DNA of 18,693 bases, from assembly GCF_039521565.1 (NCBI RefSeq), contig NZ_BAAACP010000028.1:1-18693 (forward strand). The letters are read 5' to 3'. Origin of the DNA: Paraclostridium tenue. GTDB lineage: Bacteria; Bacillota; Clostridia; Peptostreptococcales; Peptostreptococcaceae. This document shows positions 7,218-15,280 of the stretch, piece after piece. Positions within the stretch are counted from its first letter, which is position 1. Each line of letters starts with the position of its first letter. Made by a program: the position numbers and the translations under genes. Under the pieces are notes generated by a model, which saw nothing but the letters and a program-made list of their open reading frames with translations, had not been told where the DNA came from and did no database searches.

Positions 7218-7931
7218 ATGAAACCAATTATAGATTTACATTGTCATACTATAGCTAGTGGACATGCATATAGTACATTAAAAGAAAACATAGATGAAGC
7301 AAAAGAAAAAGGATTAAAATATTTAGGTGTTTCAGATCATGCTCCAGAGATGCCAGGGAGTACACATCCTTTCTACTTTGGGAATTTAGGAGTTATAAAG
7401 GAAGAAATAAATGGAATAAAGATGTTAAAAGGAATAGAAGCAAATATAATGGATTTTGATGGAAATCTAGATATCCCAGAAGATGTAGTTGGAAATCTAG
7501 ATTATGTAATAGCTAGCTTACATCCACCTTGCATATCTCCTGGAAGTAAAGAAGAAAATACCAAAGCTGTTTTATGTGCTATGGAAAATGAAGAAGTTAA
7601 AATAATAGGGCATCTGGATGATAGTAGATATCCAGTAGATTATGAAAAAGTTGTAAAAAAAGCTAAAGAAACTAATACATTATTAGAAATAAATAATTCA
7701 TCATTAAGACCTAATAGTTTTAGGGTTGGAGCTACTCAAAATGCACAAGAATTATTAAATTTATGTAAAAAATATAATGTCAAAGTTATATTAGGAAGTG
7801 ATGCTCATATTTATTATCAAGTTGGAGCATTTGAAAATTGTGAAAGAATATTAAAAGAAGTAGATTTCCCAGGAAATTTAGTGGTGAATTATAGCGAAGA
7901 ATACATAAAAGAAATATTTTTTACAAAGTAA
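7218..7931 (+). CDS. PHP-domain phosphoesterase (YcdX-like)
   Basis: This 237-aa soluble protein is a stand-alone PHP domain. Probable metal ligands follow the family order: DLHCHT (His8, His10), SGHAYS (His16), SDHAPE (His41), GIEAN (Glu74), SLHPP (His102), GHLDD (His132) and GSDAH (Asp195, His197). The set is complete, so the enzyme should be active with a trinuclear Zn/Mn centre and hydrolyse phosphate monoesters. The length and motif order fit the YcdX branch better than histidinol phosphatase HisK, and there are no his genes nearby, but the substrate is open. AGGAGG (7205-7210) lies seven bases before the ATG. No clear terminator follows, though the next gene has its own promoter candidate. 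Confidence 0.9.
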   Translation: MKPIIDLHCHTIASGHAYSTLKENIDEAKEKGLKYLGVSDHAPEMPGSTHPFYFGNLGVIKEEINGIKMLKGIEANIMDFDGNLDIPEDVVGNLDYVIASLHPPCISPGSKEENTKAVLCAMENEEVKIIGHLDDSRYPVDYEKVVKKAKETNTLLEINNSSLRPNSFRVGATQNAQELLNLCKKYNVKVILGSDAHIYYQVGAFENCERILKEVDFPGNLVVNYSEEYIKEIFFTK

Positions 7932-7963
7932 ATTAATTAATAATATAAAGAATTAAATGTTAG

Positions 7964-7972
7964 TGATATAAT
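7964..7972 (+). promoter_or_regulatory. Extended -10 promoter of the S1-domain gene
   Basis: TGATATAAT matches the extended -10 consensus TGnTATAAT. There is no good -35 at the expected place, as is common for extended -10 promoters. It lies about 54 bases upstream of the start codon. Confidence 0.4.
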
Positions 7973-7992
7973 AATAGGTAAATATATGAAAT

Positions 7993-8006
7993 TATAAACG
8001 TTTACA
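7993..8006 (+). promoter_or_regulatory. cre-like site (possible CcpA binding) in the S1-gene leader
   Basis: TATAAACGTTTACA matches the published cre consensus TGWAARCGYTWNCW at 13 of 14 positions, missing only the second-position G. It lies just downstream of the probable promoter, a position where CcpA would block transcription. Whether this organism's CcpA uses this consensus is not shown here. Confidence 0.4.
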
Positions 8007-8025
8007 TAGGAAGGAATGAAATTTA

Positions 8026-9255
8026 ATGGATAACAATCAAACTATGCAAGAACTTTTAGAACAACAAGAAAAAGAAATGAGTAATCTAAAAGTTGGTCAG
8101 ATAATAATTGGAAAAATAACTAAGGTATTATATGATGAGATTCGTATAGAATTAAATTATGGATTTGATGGAATTATACCAGCCTCTGAACTTTTACTAG
8201 CTAAAGATGAGGTGATATCAGATAAATATAAAATTGGCGAAGAAGTAAGTGGAGAAATAACTAAGATACAACGTAAAGATGGAGTTATATACTTATCAAT
8301 AAAAAAAGCTTTTGTAGAAGCTACTAGAAAAGAACTTAAAGAAGCTTTAGATAATCATACTATACTTACAGTGCACGTAGAAAGAAGTATAGAAAAAGGA
8401 TTATTTGCAAGCTATAAAACAGAAACTGTATTTATACCATTATCTCAAATAGATGTAAAATTTGTAAACAATACTGCTGCATATGTTGGTCGTGATTTAG
8501 AAGTTTACATGTTAGAAATGGATTTAAGAAGAAACAGAATAGTAGCATCTCATAGAGAGGTAGCTCAAGAAAGATTAGATGCAGAAAAAGCAGAAAAAAG
8601 AGCTAGAATAAAAGCAGAAAAAGAAGCAGAAAGAGCTAGAGTTAAAAAAGCTAAAGAAGATTTATTTAACTCACTTGAAGTAGGTCAAAAAAGAACTGGT
8701 AAAGTAAGTAAGATAATGAGTTATGGAGCATTTATAGATTTAGGTGGAATAGAAGGTTTAGCTCATATAAATGAATTAGCTTGGCATAGAATAAATTCTG
8801 TTGAAGACATTGTTAAAGAAGGTCAAGAAGTAGATGTATATGTTATAAATGTAGATAAAGAAAACAAAAGAATAGGATTAGCTATAAAAGATATAAATAA
8901 TGACCCATGGAATTCTGTAAAAGAAGAAATGCAAGTTGGAGATATAATAAATGTTAAGGTATTAAAATTAATAGAAAGAGGAGCATTTGTTGAAGTTAAA
9001 CTTGGAGTAGAAGCTTTCTTACCAATATCTGAATTAAGTGAAGATAGAGTAATGAAAGTATCTAACGTTGTAAACGTTGGAGATGAAATAGATGTTATGA
9101 TAATAGATATAAAAAATAAAGATAAAAAAATGGTAGTTTCATTAAAAGAAGCTACAAAAGAGCCAGAAGAAGACTATTCTGAATTCTTAGAAACAGAAGA
9201 TTCTCTAGGGTCTATAGGCGAATTATTTAAAGAAAAATTTAAAGACTTAAAATAA
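8026..9255 (+). CDS. S1 RNA-binding domain protein (ribosomal protein S1-like)
   Basis: This 409-aa cytoplasmic RNA-binding protein has four S1 (OB-fold) repeats at about residues 22-93, 108-178, 217-289 and 302-375. Repeats 3 and 4 are canonical (YGAFIDLGGIEGLAH; RGAFVEVKLGVEAFLP). Repeat 2 is degenerate. A highly charged probable helix (179-215, rich in Lys, Glu and Arg) separates repeats 2 and 3. The tail (376-409) is acidic. This is the layout of the short S1 homologues of Firmicutes (YpfD type), which differ from the six-repeat S1 of E. coli. A role in mRNA binding or ribosome function is likely. The start is ATG at 8026, with AGGAAGGA upstream. A cre-like site lies in the leader and a strong terminator follows. 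Confidence 0.92.
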   Translation: MDNNQTMQELLEQQEKEMSNLKVGQIIIGKITKVLYDEIRIELNYGFDGIIPASELLLAKDEVISDKYKIGEEVSGEITKIQRKDGVIYLSIKKAFVEATRKELKEALDNHTILTVHVERSIEKGLFASYKTETVFIPLSQIDVKFVNNTAAYVGRDLEVYMLEMDLRRNRIVASHREVAQERLDAEKAEKRARIKAEKEAERARVKKAKEDLFNSLEVGQKRTGKVSKIMSYGAFIDLGGIEGLAHINELAWHRINSVEDIVKEGQEVDVYVINVDKENKRIGLAIKDINNDPWNSVKEEMQVGDIINVKVLKLIERGAFVEVKLGVEAFLPISELSEDRVMKVSNVVNVGDEIDVMIIDIKNKDKKMVVSLKEATKEPEEDYSEFLETEDSLGSIGELFKEKFKDLK

Positions 9256-9261
9256 TTTACT

Positions 9262-9303
9262 AAAAAGAGTATTTCAAAATAAAAAAGAAATACTCTTTTT
9301 TTA
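9262..9303 (+). terminator. Terminator of the S1-domain gene
   Basis: A 14-bp perfect stem (9262-9275 with 9287-9300), an A-rich loop, and a T-run running on to 9302. Confidence 0.9.
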
Positions 9304-9403
9304 TTTGCTATTTTAAGACCATACATAATATATGAGAAGATAGTTTATATTTTAAAATATGGTAATTTAGTAGATATATTAAAAATGAACATTATTTATA
9401 AAC

Positions 9404-9431
9404 TTGAATACTATTAAATAAGAAGTATAAT
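9404..9431 (+). promoter_or_regulatory. Promoter of the aminotransferase gene
   Basis: TTGAAT (9404-9409), a 16-bp spacer and TATAAT (9426-9431), 35 bases before the ATG. The 13-nt element ATTTAGTAGATAT (9365-9377) lies 26 bases upstream of the -35. Confidence 0.55.
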
Positions 9432-9466
9432 TGTTAATTTTATATATTTTTTATGGGGGGAAGGGA

Positions 9467-10780
9467 ATGTATAGACAAGAAATTAATTATAGACACATGT
9501 TTGATGGAGTAGATTTAACAATAAAATTATCAGATGGAGCGTATGCTACTCCTATATGTTTTGATAATGGTGCAACGACACCTCCTTTTAAATGTGTAGA
9601 TAAAGAAATCTTTAAGCATATGCAAATGTATGGCTCTATAGGGAGAGGAAAGGGTCCAAAATCTGAGTATTCAAGTAGGATATATGAAAAGTGTAGAGAT
9701 TATGTAAAAACATTTTTTAATTTAGACAATGATGACAGATATACAGTTATATTTACAAAAAACACTACAGAAGGTATAAATTTACTTGCAAATACATTAT
9801 TAAATAGTAAGTATGATAAAGTAATTACAACTAGAATGGAACATCATGCAAATGACCTTCCATGGAGATATAATGCAAATTTAATATATATTGAAGTAGA
9901 TGAAAAGGGAAGATTAAATATAGAAGATATAGAAGAAGAACTAATTAAACATAATGGAGCAGTAAAATTTGTAACTGTAACGGGAGCATCAAATGTTACA
10001 GGTCATGTTAACCCAATAAATTATATAGCTAAAATAGCTCATAAATATGGCGCTAAAATAATTGTTGATGCAGCTCAACTAGCACCTCACAGGGAGATAA
10101 ATATGAAAGGAACAGGAAATGATGACTCTATAGATTTTTTAGCTTTATCTGGGCATAAAATGTATGCACCATATGGGTCTGGATTAGTTATTGGACTTAA
10201 AGAAGATTTAGAAAAAAAAGAGCCATTTATAAAAGGTGGAGGAGCTGTAGATTTAGTATTTGATTATGATATTTATTGGAGTAATGCGCCAGAGAGATTT
10301 GAAGCAGGAACTCCAAACTATTTAGGTGTTGTAGCATTATATACAGCTATGAATAAATTAAAAGAAATAGGATTTGATAAAATAAAAGAACATGAAGATC
10401 TTCTTAAAGATAAATTAATAAGAGGACTTAATGATATAGATAGGGTAATCTTATATGGAGATTTAAATTGTAAAGACAGATTAGGGGTTATACCGTTTAA
10501 TGTAGATGGAATAAATTTTGATTCTGTTGCAGATAAGTTATCATATATTAGAGGAATAGCAGTTAGACAAGGAGCATTTTGTGCGCATACCTATGTAAGA
10601 AGATTACTAGGAATAACAGATGAAGCAGCTCAAGATTTATTAAAACGAGATTGTAAAGCAGCTGGTATGGTTCGAGCAAGTTTAGGATTATATAATACAT
10701 GTGAAGAAGTAGATGAATTTTTAAATACTATGGAATTTATGATAAATAGATCTAGAAAATTTGTAAACAATATATTTTAG
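9467..10780 (+). CDS. Class V aminotransferase, cysteine desulfurase-like PLP enzyme
   Basis: This 437-aa cytoplasmic PLP enzyme has the fold and landmarks of the cysteine desulfurase / selenocysteine lyase group: EHHAN (His126-127) over the cofactor, DAAQ (Asp201, Gln204), the Schiff-base lysine in SGHKMYAPYG (Lys231), and RASLGLYNT (403-411). Cys372 in RQGAFCAH sits where SufS-type enzymes keep the catalytic cysteine, so sulfur or selenium release from cysteine is plausible but unproven. No sufBCDU, iscU or thiI is nearby, so this may not be the main Fe-S assembly enzyme. The start is ATG at 9467, after a G-rich ribosome binding site (9455-9465). A TTG 36 bases earlier in the same frame lies within the probable transcript start region. 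The next gene begins 52 bases later without a terminator. Confidence 0.88.
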   Translation: MYRQEINYRHMFDGVDLTIKLSDGAYATPICFDNGATTPPFKCVDKEIFKHMQMYGSIGRGKGPKSEYSSRIYEKCRDYVKTFFNLDNDDRYTVIFTKNTTEGINLLANTLLNSKYDKVITTRMEHHANDLPWRYNANLIYIEVDEKGRLNIEDIEEELIKHNGAVKFVTVTGASNVTGHVNPINYIAKIAHKYGAKIIVDAAQLAPHREINMKGTGNDDSIDFLALSGHKMYAPYGSGLVIGLKEDLEKKEPFIKGGGAVDLVFDYDIYWSNAPERFEAGTPNYLGVVALYTAMNKLKEIGFDKIKEHEDLLKDKLIRGLNDIDRVILYGDLNCKDRLGVIPFNVDGINFDSVADKLSYIRGIAVRQGAFCAHTYVRRLLGITDEAAQDLLKRDCKAAGMVRASLGLYNTCEEVDEFLNTMEFMINRSRKFVNNIF

Positions 10781-10832
10781 AATATATGAATAAACTAACT
10801 GTTTATAAGGAAACTAATGATGAGGTGATAAA

Positions 10833-11285
10833 ATGGATAAACATGATGAACTAATAAAAGAATTAAATAAATTTTTAAGAGGAATTCATATGGGCGCAGA
10901 CTCATTTAGAGTTTATCAAGACAAAGCTAAAAGTCAAGATATAAAAAATGAATTAACAAGAATTATGTTTATATTTAGAGAGCAAGATGAAAAAGTAAGC
11001 TCTTATATAAAAAAACTTGGAGGAGAACCTAGTAATTCATTAGGAGTAGCTGGAGAAATGGCAAGCATGTTTGAAAAATTAAAAGATATTTTTATAGATA
11101 ATGATAAAGAAGTTATAGACCATGCAATAAATGCTATAGATATGGGTATAAAAGGTGGAAGTAATTTAATCAATTCGTATAAAAATGAGAAGTTAGATAA
11201 AGGTATTTTTCAACATCTAAATGAAATGGTTAGTGAGTACAAATCTATAAATAACAGGCTAGAGAAATTATATAAATCTTTATAA
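10833..11285 (+). CDS. DUF2383-like helical bundle protein
   Basis: This 150-aa soluble protein is mostly helical. The pattern KKLGGEPSNSLG with a following MFEKLKDIFIDND and AINAIDMGIKGG resembles DUF2383, a ferritin-like four-helix family of unknown role. It has Glu and His residues in the helices, but I cannot confirm a complete metal site. The start ATG follows GAGGTG. It sits 52 bases after the aminotransferase gene with no terminator between, so the two are probably cotranscribed. A terminator follows it. Confidence 0.7.
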   Translation: MDKHDELIKELNKFLRGIHMGADSFRVYQDKAKSQDIKNELTRIMFIFREQDEKVSSYIKKLGGEPSNSLGVAGEMASMFEKLKDIFIDNDKEVIDHAINAIDMGIKGGSNLINSYKNEKLDKGIFQHLNEMVSEYKSINNRLEKLYKSL

Positions 11286-11292
11286 AAATTTA

Positions 11293-11338
11293 AGGTATGA
11301 TTTAGATGATTTAAGTCATTTAGGTCATACCTATTTTT
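11293..11338 (+). terminator. Long terminator hairpin after the DUF2383 gene
   Basis: A 17-bp stem (11293-11309 with 11316-11332) with a six-base loop. It is fully paired in plus-strand RNA if G-U wobbles are allowed, and ATTTTT follows. The wobbles mark the plus strand as the transcribed one. Confidence 0.8.
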
Positions 11339-11478
11339 AAGGAAAAGTTATTAAAAATTATTTGAATCTTTAAATTATTAAAATCGTAAATATTTATAGA
11401 AATATTTATAAGGTATAGCTATTATTAATGTAGTGAATAAGTAAATTCAGAAAATTTTATAAAAAAGAGGTGATAAAT

Positions 11479-12870
11479 TTGCAGGGAAGAATAGATTTAA
11501 CAGAAGGAAAAATAATAGATAAACTAGTAAAACTAGCACTTCCTATAATGGGAACATCATTTATACAAATGGCCTATAATATGGTGGATATGATATGGGT
11601 AGGAAAAGCAGGCAGTAGTGCTGTAGCAGCTGTTGGTACAGCTGGTTTCTTTCCATGGTTAGCAATGGCATTTGTTGCTATATCTAGGGTAGGCGGAGAA
11701 GTTCAAGTAGCACAAAGTATGGGGAAAAATGATATAAAGGAAACTAAATCTTATATAAAGGCTGCTATAGAGGTAAATATCATATTATCTTTAGTATATA
11801 CATTAGTACTATTAATATTTAAAGATAATTTAATAGGGTTTTTTAACTTGGGAGATGCAAATGTTATATCAATGTCTAAAAAATATTTGGTTATAGTTGC
11901 ATTAGGAATGATATTTTATTTTATAAATCCTATATTTACAGCTATATTTAACGGTATGGGTAATAGTAAAGATCCATTTAGAATAAATACAATAGGACTT
12001 ATAACTAATATAGTACTAGATCCACTACTTATACTTGGATTAGGCCCTATTCCAAAGCTTGGAGTAGAAGGGGCAGCGATAGCAACGGTATTTTCACAAT
12101 TTATAGTTACAATGTGCTTTATAATTATGATTATAAAAAGAAATAATGAGTATTTTAAAATGAAATTTTTTAGAAAGATAAGTTTAGACTATTATAAATC
12201 ATTATGTAAATTAGGTATGCCTGTAGCTATACAAAGTGGTATGTTTACTATATTCTCAATGTTACTTGGAGTAATAGTAGCGTCATGGGGACCAGTAGCT
12301 ATAGCTGCACAAAAAGTAGGATCTCAAATAGAGGCTATATCATGGATGACTGCTGATGGAATTGCTGTGGCACTAAGTAGTTTTGTAGGGCAAAACTATG
12401 GAGCAACTAAATATGACAGGATAAATAAAGGATTTAAGATAACTTTAGGTATTGCAACTATTTTAGGAATAATAACAACTTCAATTTTGATATTTGCTGG
12501 TAAACAAATATTTACTATATTTATAAATGAAGCTGATGCTATAAAAGAAGGTGCTAGTTATTTGAAAATTTTAGGGTATTCACAACTTTTTATGTGTGTA
12601 GAGATAATAACAGCAGGAGCATTTAAGGGGATAGGTAGAACTTATATACCATCAATCATATTGACTTTATTAACAGGAGCGAGAGTACCTATGGCATATT
12701 TTTTATCAAAACCAGAAATATTAGGATTAAGTGGTGTTTGGTGGAGTATAAGCATATCTAGTATAATAAAAGGTATATTGATGATAAGCGTATATTTATA
12801 TTTATTAAAATTTAATAAGCTTTATAAAAACTCTAGTCATGATATAGATACAAAAACTGTGTTAAGATAA
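11479..12870 (+). CDS. MATE family efflux transporter (second, different branch)
   Basis: This 463-aa polytopic membrane protein with about twelve helices is a full-length MATE exporter: opening DLTEGKIIDKLVKLALPIM, then QMAYNMVDMIWVGKAGS, and in the second half IAVALSSFVGQNYGA. It belongs to a different subgroup from the MATE at 5673, with little identity outside family motifs. Substrate unknown. I place the start at TTG (11479-11481), with AGAGGTG six bases upstream. The GTG at 11470 is part of that ribosome binding site. It is a single-gene unit with a terminator. The upstream gap has no clear promoter, only an 11-nt direct repeat AAATATTTATA at 11388 and 11400. Confidence 0.92.
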   Translation: MQGRIDLTEGKIIDKLVKLALPIMGTSFIQMAYNMVDMIWVGKAGSSAVAAVGTAGFFPWLAMAFVAISRVGGEVQVAQSMGKNDIKETKSYIKAAIEVNIILSLVYTLVLLIFKDNLIGFFNLGDANVISMSKKYLVIVALGMIFYFINPIFTAIFNGMGNSKDPFRINTIGLITNIVLDPLLILGLGPIPKLGVEGAAIATVFSQFIVTMCFIIMIIKRNNEYFKMKFFRKISLDYYKSLCKLGMPVAIQSGMFTIFSMLLGVIVASWGPVAIAAQKVGSQIEAISWMTADGIAVALSSFVGQNYGATKYDRINKGFKITLGIATILGIITTSILIFAGKQIFTIFINEADAIKEGASYLKILGYSQLFMCVEIITAGAFKGIGRTYIPSIILTLLTGARVPMAYFLSKPEILGLSGVWWSISISSIIKGILMISVYLYLLKFNKLYKNSSHDIDTKTVLR

Positions 12871-12881
12871 GTATATAAATT

Positions 12882-12917
12882 AAGTGCCGATTAAATTGAT
12901 TGGCACTTTTTATTTTT
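12882..12917 (+). terminator. Terminator of the second MATE gene
   Basis: An 11-bp stem (12882-12892 with 12898-12908) with two G-U wobbles and core AAGTGCC/GGCACTT, then TTTTATTTTT. Confidence 0.85.
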
Positions 12918-12952
12918 GAAATAAAAAATCATATAAATAGTAGGTAAGTTAG

Positions 12953-12961
12953 TGGTATAAT
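12953..12961 (+). promoter_or_regulatory. Extended -10 promoter of the radical SAM gene
   Basis: TGGTATAAT matches TGnTATAAT. No convincing -35 is present. The leader would be about 75 nt. Confidence 0.4.
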
Positions 12962-13042
12962 AGAATCTTAAGTAGTAAATTTGATTTTACTTATTCAAAA
13001 TAGTTAATAATAAATATATATGACATATAAGTAGGTGATTAA

Positions 13043-15016
13043 ATGACAAATAAATTTTTACCAGTATGTAAACAAGATATGATTGATAGAGGATGGGAAC
13101 AATTAGATTTCGTATTAGTAACAGGAGATGCGTATGTAGACCATCATAGTTTCGGAACAGCTATAATATCTAGAGTATTAGAAAATGCAGGATACAAAGT
13201 TGGTATAATAGCACAGCCAAATTGGAAAAGTACAGATGATTTTATGAAATTAGGAAAACCAAGATTAGGATTTTTAGTTAACTCTGGAAATATGGACTCT
13301 ATGGTTAACCACTACTCAGTAAGTAAAAAAAGAAGAGATAAGGATTTATACTCACCGGGAGCTAAGATGGGTCTTAGACCAGATAGAGCAGTTATAGTTT
13401 ATTGTAATAAAATAAGAGAAGCATATAAAGATGCAAAAATAATAATAGGTGGTTTAGAAGCTAGTTTAAGAAGATTTGCACATTATGATTATTGGAGTGA
13501 TAGAGTAAGAAAATCTATACTTTTAGATAGTCAAGCAGATTTATTAGTTTATGGTATGAGTGAAAGACAAATTGTAGAAGTAGCTAATGCATTAAATGAT
13601 GGTTTTGAACCAAAGTATATAAGACATGTAAATGGGACTTGTTATGTTGCAGATAGTAAGGATGAAATATATGATGATTATGTAGAAATACCATCATTTA
13701 AAGAAGTTTCTTCAAATAAAGAACTTTATGCTAAGGCATTTAAAATACAATATGATGAACAAGATCCATACAGAGGAAAAGTTATAATACAAAGACATGG
13801 AGATAAGTATTTAGTTCAAAATAAACCGGAACCACCACTAAATAGAGAAGAATTAGATGCAGTTTACGCACTTCCTTATGCTAAGGATTATCATCCAATG
13901 TATAAAGCTATGGGTGGAATACCAGCAATAGAGGAAGTTAAATTTGGAATAGTTAGTTCAAGAGGATGTTTTGGTAGTTGTTCATTTTGTGCAATAACAT
14001 TCCATCAAGGAAGAGCTGTGCAAAGTAGAAGTCATGAATCTATATTAGAAGAAGCTAAATATATTACAGAATTAGAAGACTTTAAAGGATATATACATGA
14101 CGTAGGTGGACCTACAGCAAACTTTAGAGATGCTGCTTGTGAAAAACAAATAACTAAAGGTGCTTGTAAAAATAAGCAGTGTTTACATCCAAAGCCATGT
14201 AAAAACTTAAAAGTGGATCATACTGACTTTTTAGAGCTTCTTAGAAAGGTAAGAAGTTTACCTAAAGTTAAAAAGGTGTTTGTACGTTCAGGTATTAGAT
14301 ATGATTATGTAATGGCAGATAAAAATGATAAATTCTTTAAAGAACTTGTTGAACATCATGTAAGTGGACAGTTAAAAGTTGCTCCAGAACATATAGCAGA
14401 AGAAGTATTACAATATATGCAAAAGCCAGCAGGAAATACTTATGATAAATTTAGAGAAAAGTTTTTTAGATTAAGTGAAAGAGCTGGTAAGAAGCAATAC
14501 ATTATACCGTATTTAATGTCTTCACATCCAGGCTCAACATTAAATTCAGCTATAGAACTTGCAGAGTATTTAAGAGATACTAAGTATCAGCCAGAACAAG
14601 TGCAAGACTTCTATCCAACACCTGGAACATTATCAACTACAATGTTTTATACAGGATTAGATCCATTAACTATGGAACCTGTATACGTTCCAAAATCTAA
14701 ACATGAAAAAGCTATGCAAAGAGCATTACTTCAATATAGAGCTCCAAGAAATTATGAATTAGTTCATGCAGCTTTAGTTGAAGCAGGAAGAGAAGATTTA
14801 ATAGGATTTGGACCAAAATGCTTAATAAAGCCTAAAGGAGAATATTCTAGAAATAATCACTACAATAAAGAAAAATCTTCTTCAACAAAATCTTCAGGTA
14901 GAAAAAATAACAGAAATGATAATAAAGGTAAACGTGGAACTAAAAACAATAGAGATAATAAATCTAGAAATGATAGAAATAATAATTCAAACAAACAAAG
15001 AAGAAAGAAAAGATAG
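13043..15016 (+). CDS. YgiQ family radical SAM protein (UPF0313)
   Basis: This 657-aa protein has a B12-binding-like N-terminal region (about 20-300), with DAYVDHHSFGTAIISRVLE as the family hallmark. A radical SAM domain follows: SSRGCFGSCSFC gives Cys309, Cys313 and Cys316, the CX3CX2C ligands of a 4Fe-4S cluster that cleaves S-adenosylmethionine. A second cysteine set (366, 375, 380, 386) after DVGGPTANF could hold another metal site. The reaction is unknown. From about residue 596 the protein ends in ~60 residues rich in Asn, Lys, Arg and Ser, probably disordered and nucleic-acid binding (inference). The start ATG follows TAGGTGA. It is a single-gene unit with a strong terminator. Confidence 0.93.
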   Translation: MTNKFLPVCKQDMIDRGWEQLDFVLVTGDAYVDHHSFGTAIISRVLENAGYKVGIIAQPNWKSTDDFMKLGKPRLGFLVNSGNMDSMVNHYSVSKKRRDKDLYSPGAKMGLRPDRAVIVYCNKIREAYKDAKIIIGGLEASLRRFAHYDYWSDRVRKSILLDSQADLLVYGMSERQIVEVANALNDGFEPKYIRHVNGTCYVADSKDEIYDDYVEIPSFKEVSSNKELYAKAFKIQYDEQDPYRGKVIIQRHGDKYLVQNKPEPPLNREELDAVYALPYAKDYHPMYKAMGGIPAIEEVKFGIVSSRGCFGSCSFCAITFHQGRAVQSRSHESILEEAKYITELEDFKGYIHDVGGPTANFRDAACEKQITKGACKNKQCLHPKPCKNLKVDHTDFLELLRKVRSLPKVKKVFVRSGIRYDYVMADKNDKFFKELVEHHVSGQLKVAPEHIAEEVLQYMQKPAGNTYDKFREKFFRLSERAGKKQYIIPYLMSSHPGSTLNSAIELAEYLRDTKYQPEQVQDFYPTPGTLSTTMFYTGLDPLTMEPVYVPKSKHEKAMQRALLQYRAPRNYELVHAALVEAGREDLIGFGPKCLIKPKGEYSRNNHYNKEKSSSTKSSGRKNNRNDNKGKRGTKNNRDNKSRNDRNNNSNKQRRKKR

Positions 15017-15018
15017 AT

Positions 15019-15053
15019 ATAAAAGCCTGTTTAATCAAACAGGCTTTTATTTA
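15019..15053 (+). terminator. Terminator of the radical SAM gene
   Basis: A 12-bp perfect stem AAAAGCCTGTTT (15021-15032) with AAACAGGCTTTT (15037-15048), loop AATC. It is nearly symmetric and could work on both strands. Confidence 0.9.
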
Positions 15054-15105
15054 TATAAAATTGAGTATAATATATTTAAAATATAATTGAAAAAGTTTTC
15101 TTATA

Positions 15106-15124
15106 TTCAACTTAAAGAGTTGAA
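15106..15124. promoter_or_regulatory. Palindromic operator candidate upstream of the ECF promoter
   Basis: TTCAACT (15106-15112) and AGTTGAA (15118-15124) form a 7-bp inverted repeat with a 5-bp spacer, two bases upstream of the -35 box. The half-site with its right flank, TTCAACTTAAA, recurs at 15227-15237 in the leader. The regulator is unknown. Confidence 0.5.
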
Positions 15125-15126
15125 AA

Positions 15127-15155
15127 TTGACATTTTTTGATACATTACTTATAAT
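15127..15155 (+). promoter_or_regulatory. Consensus promoter of the ECF transporter operon
   Basis: TTGACA (15127-15132), a 17-bp spacer and TATAAT (15150-15155): a perfect vegetative sigma-factor promoter. Transcription should start near 15162, giving a leader of about 120 nt. A promoter this strong usually needs a repressor, consistent with the adjacent palindrome. Confidence 0.8.
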
Positions 15156-15162
15156 AAAAATT

Positions 15163-15280
15163 ATGACTAAAAATGAAAAAATAAAAAAATATAGAGAATA
15201 TTATACTATGTAAACAAGTATAAAATTTCAACTTAAATCTATAGAAATATAAAATCTTAATAGAAAAGGAGGTTGATTGA
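15163..15280 (+). other. About 120-nt leader of the ECF operon, no recognised riboswitch
   Basis: I see no FMN, TPP, cobalamin or other known riboswitch core. It holds a weak 7-bp hairpin (15201-15207 with 15217-15223), a second TTCAACTTAAA (15227-15237), and a 16-codon frame (15163-15213) that begins at the predicted transcript start without a ribosome binding site. Confidence 0.6.

Noticed and set aside
11388..11410. Direct repeat AAATATTTATA upstream of the second MATE gene as an operator
   Set aside because: It is only A and T, 11 nt long and has no clear promoter nearby. This is within expectation for the base composition.
15017..15280. FMN, TPP or cobalamin riboswitch before the ECF operon
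   Set aside because: I looked for conserved cores such as CTGAGA and the FMN element AGGATCAGGG and found none. Most of the gap lies upstream of the predicted transcript start.
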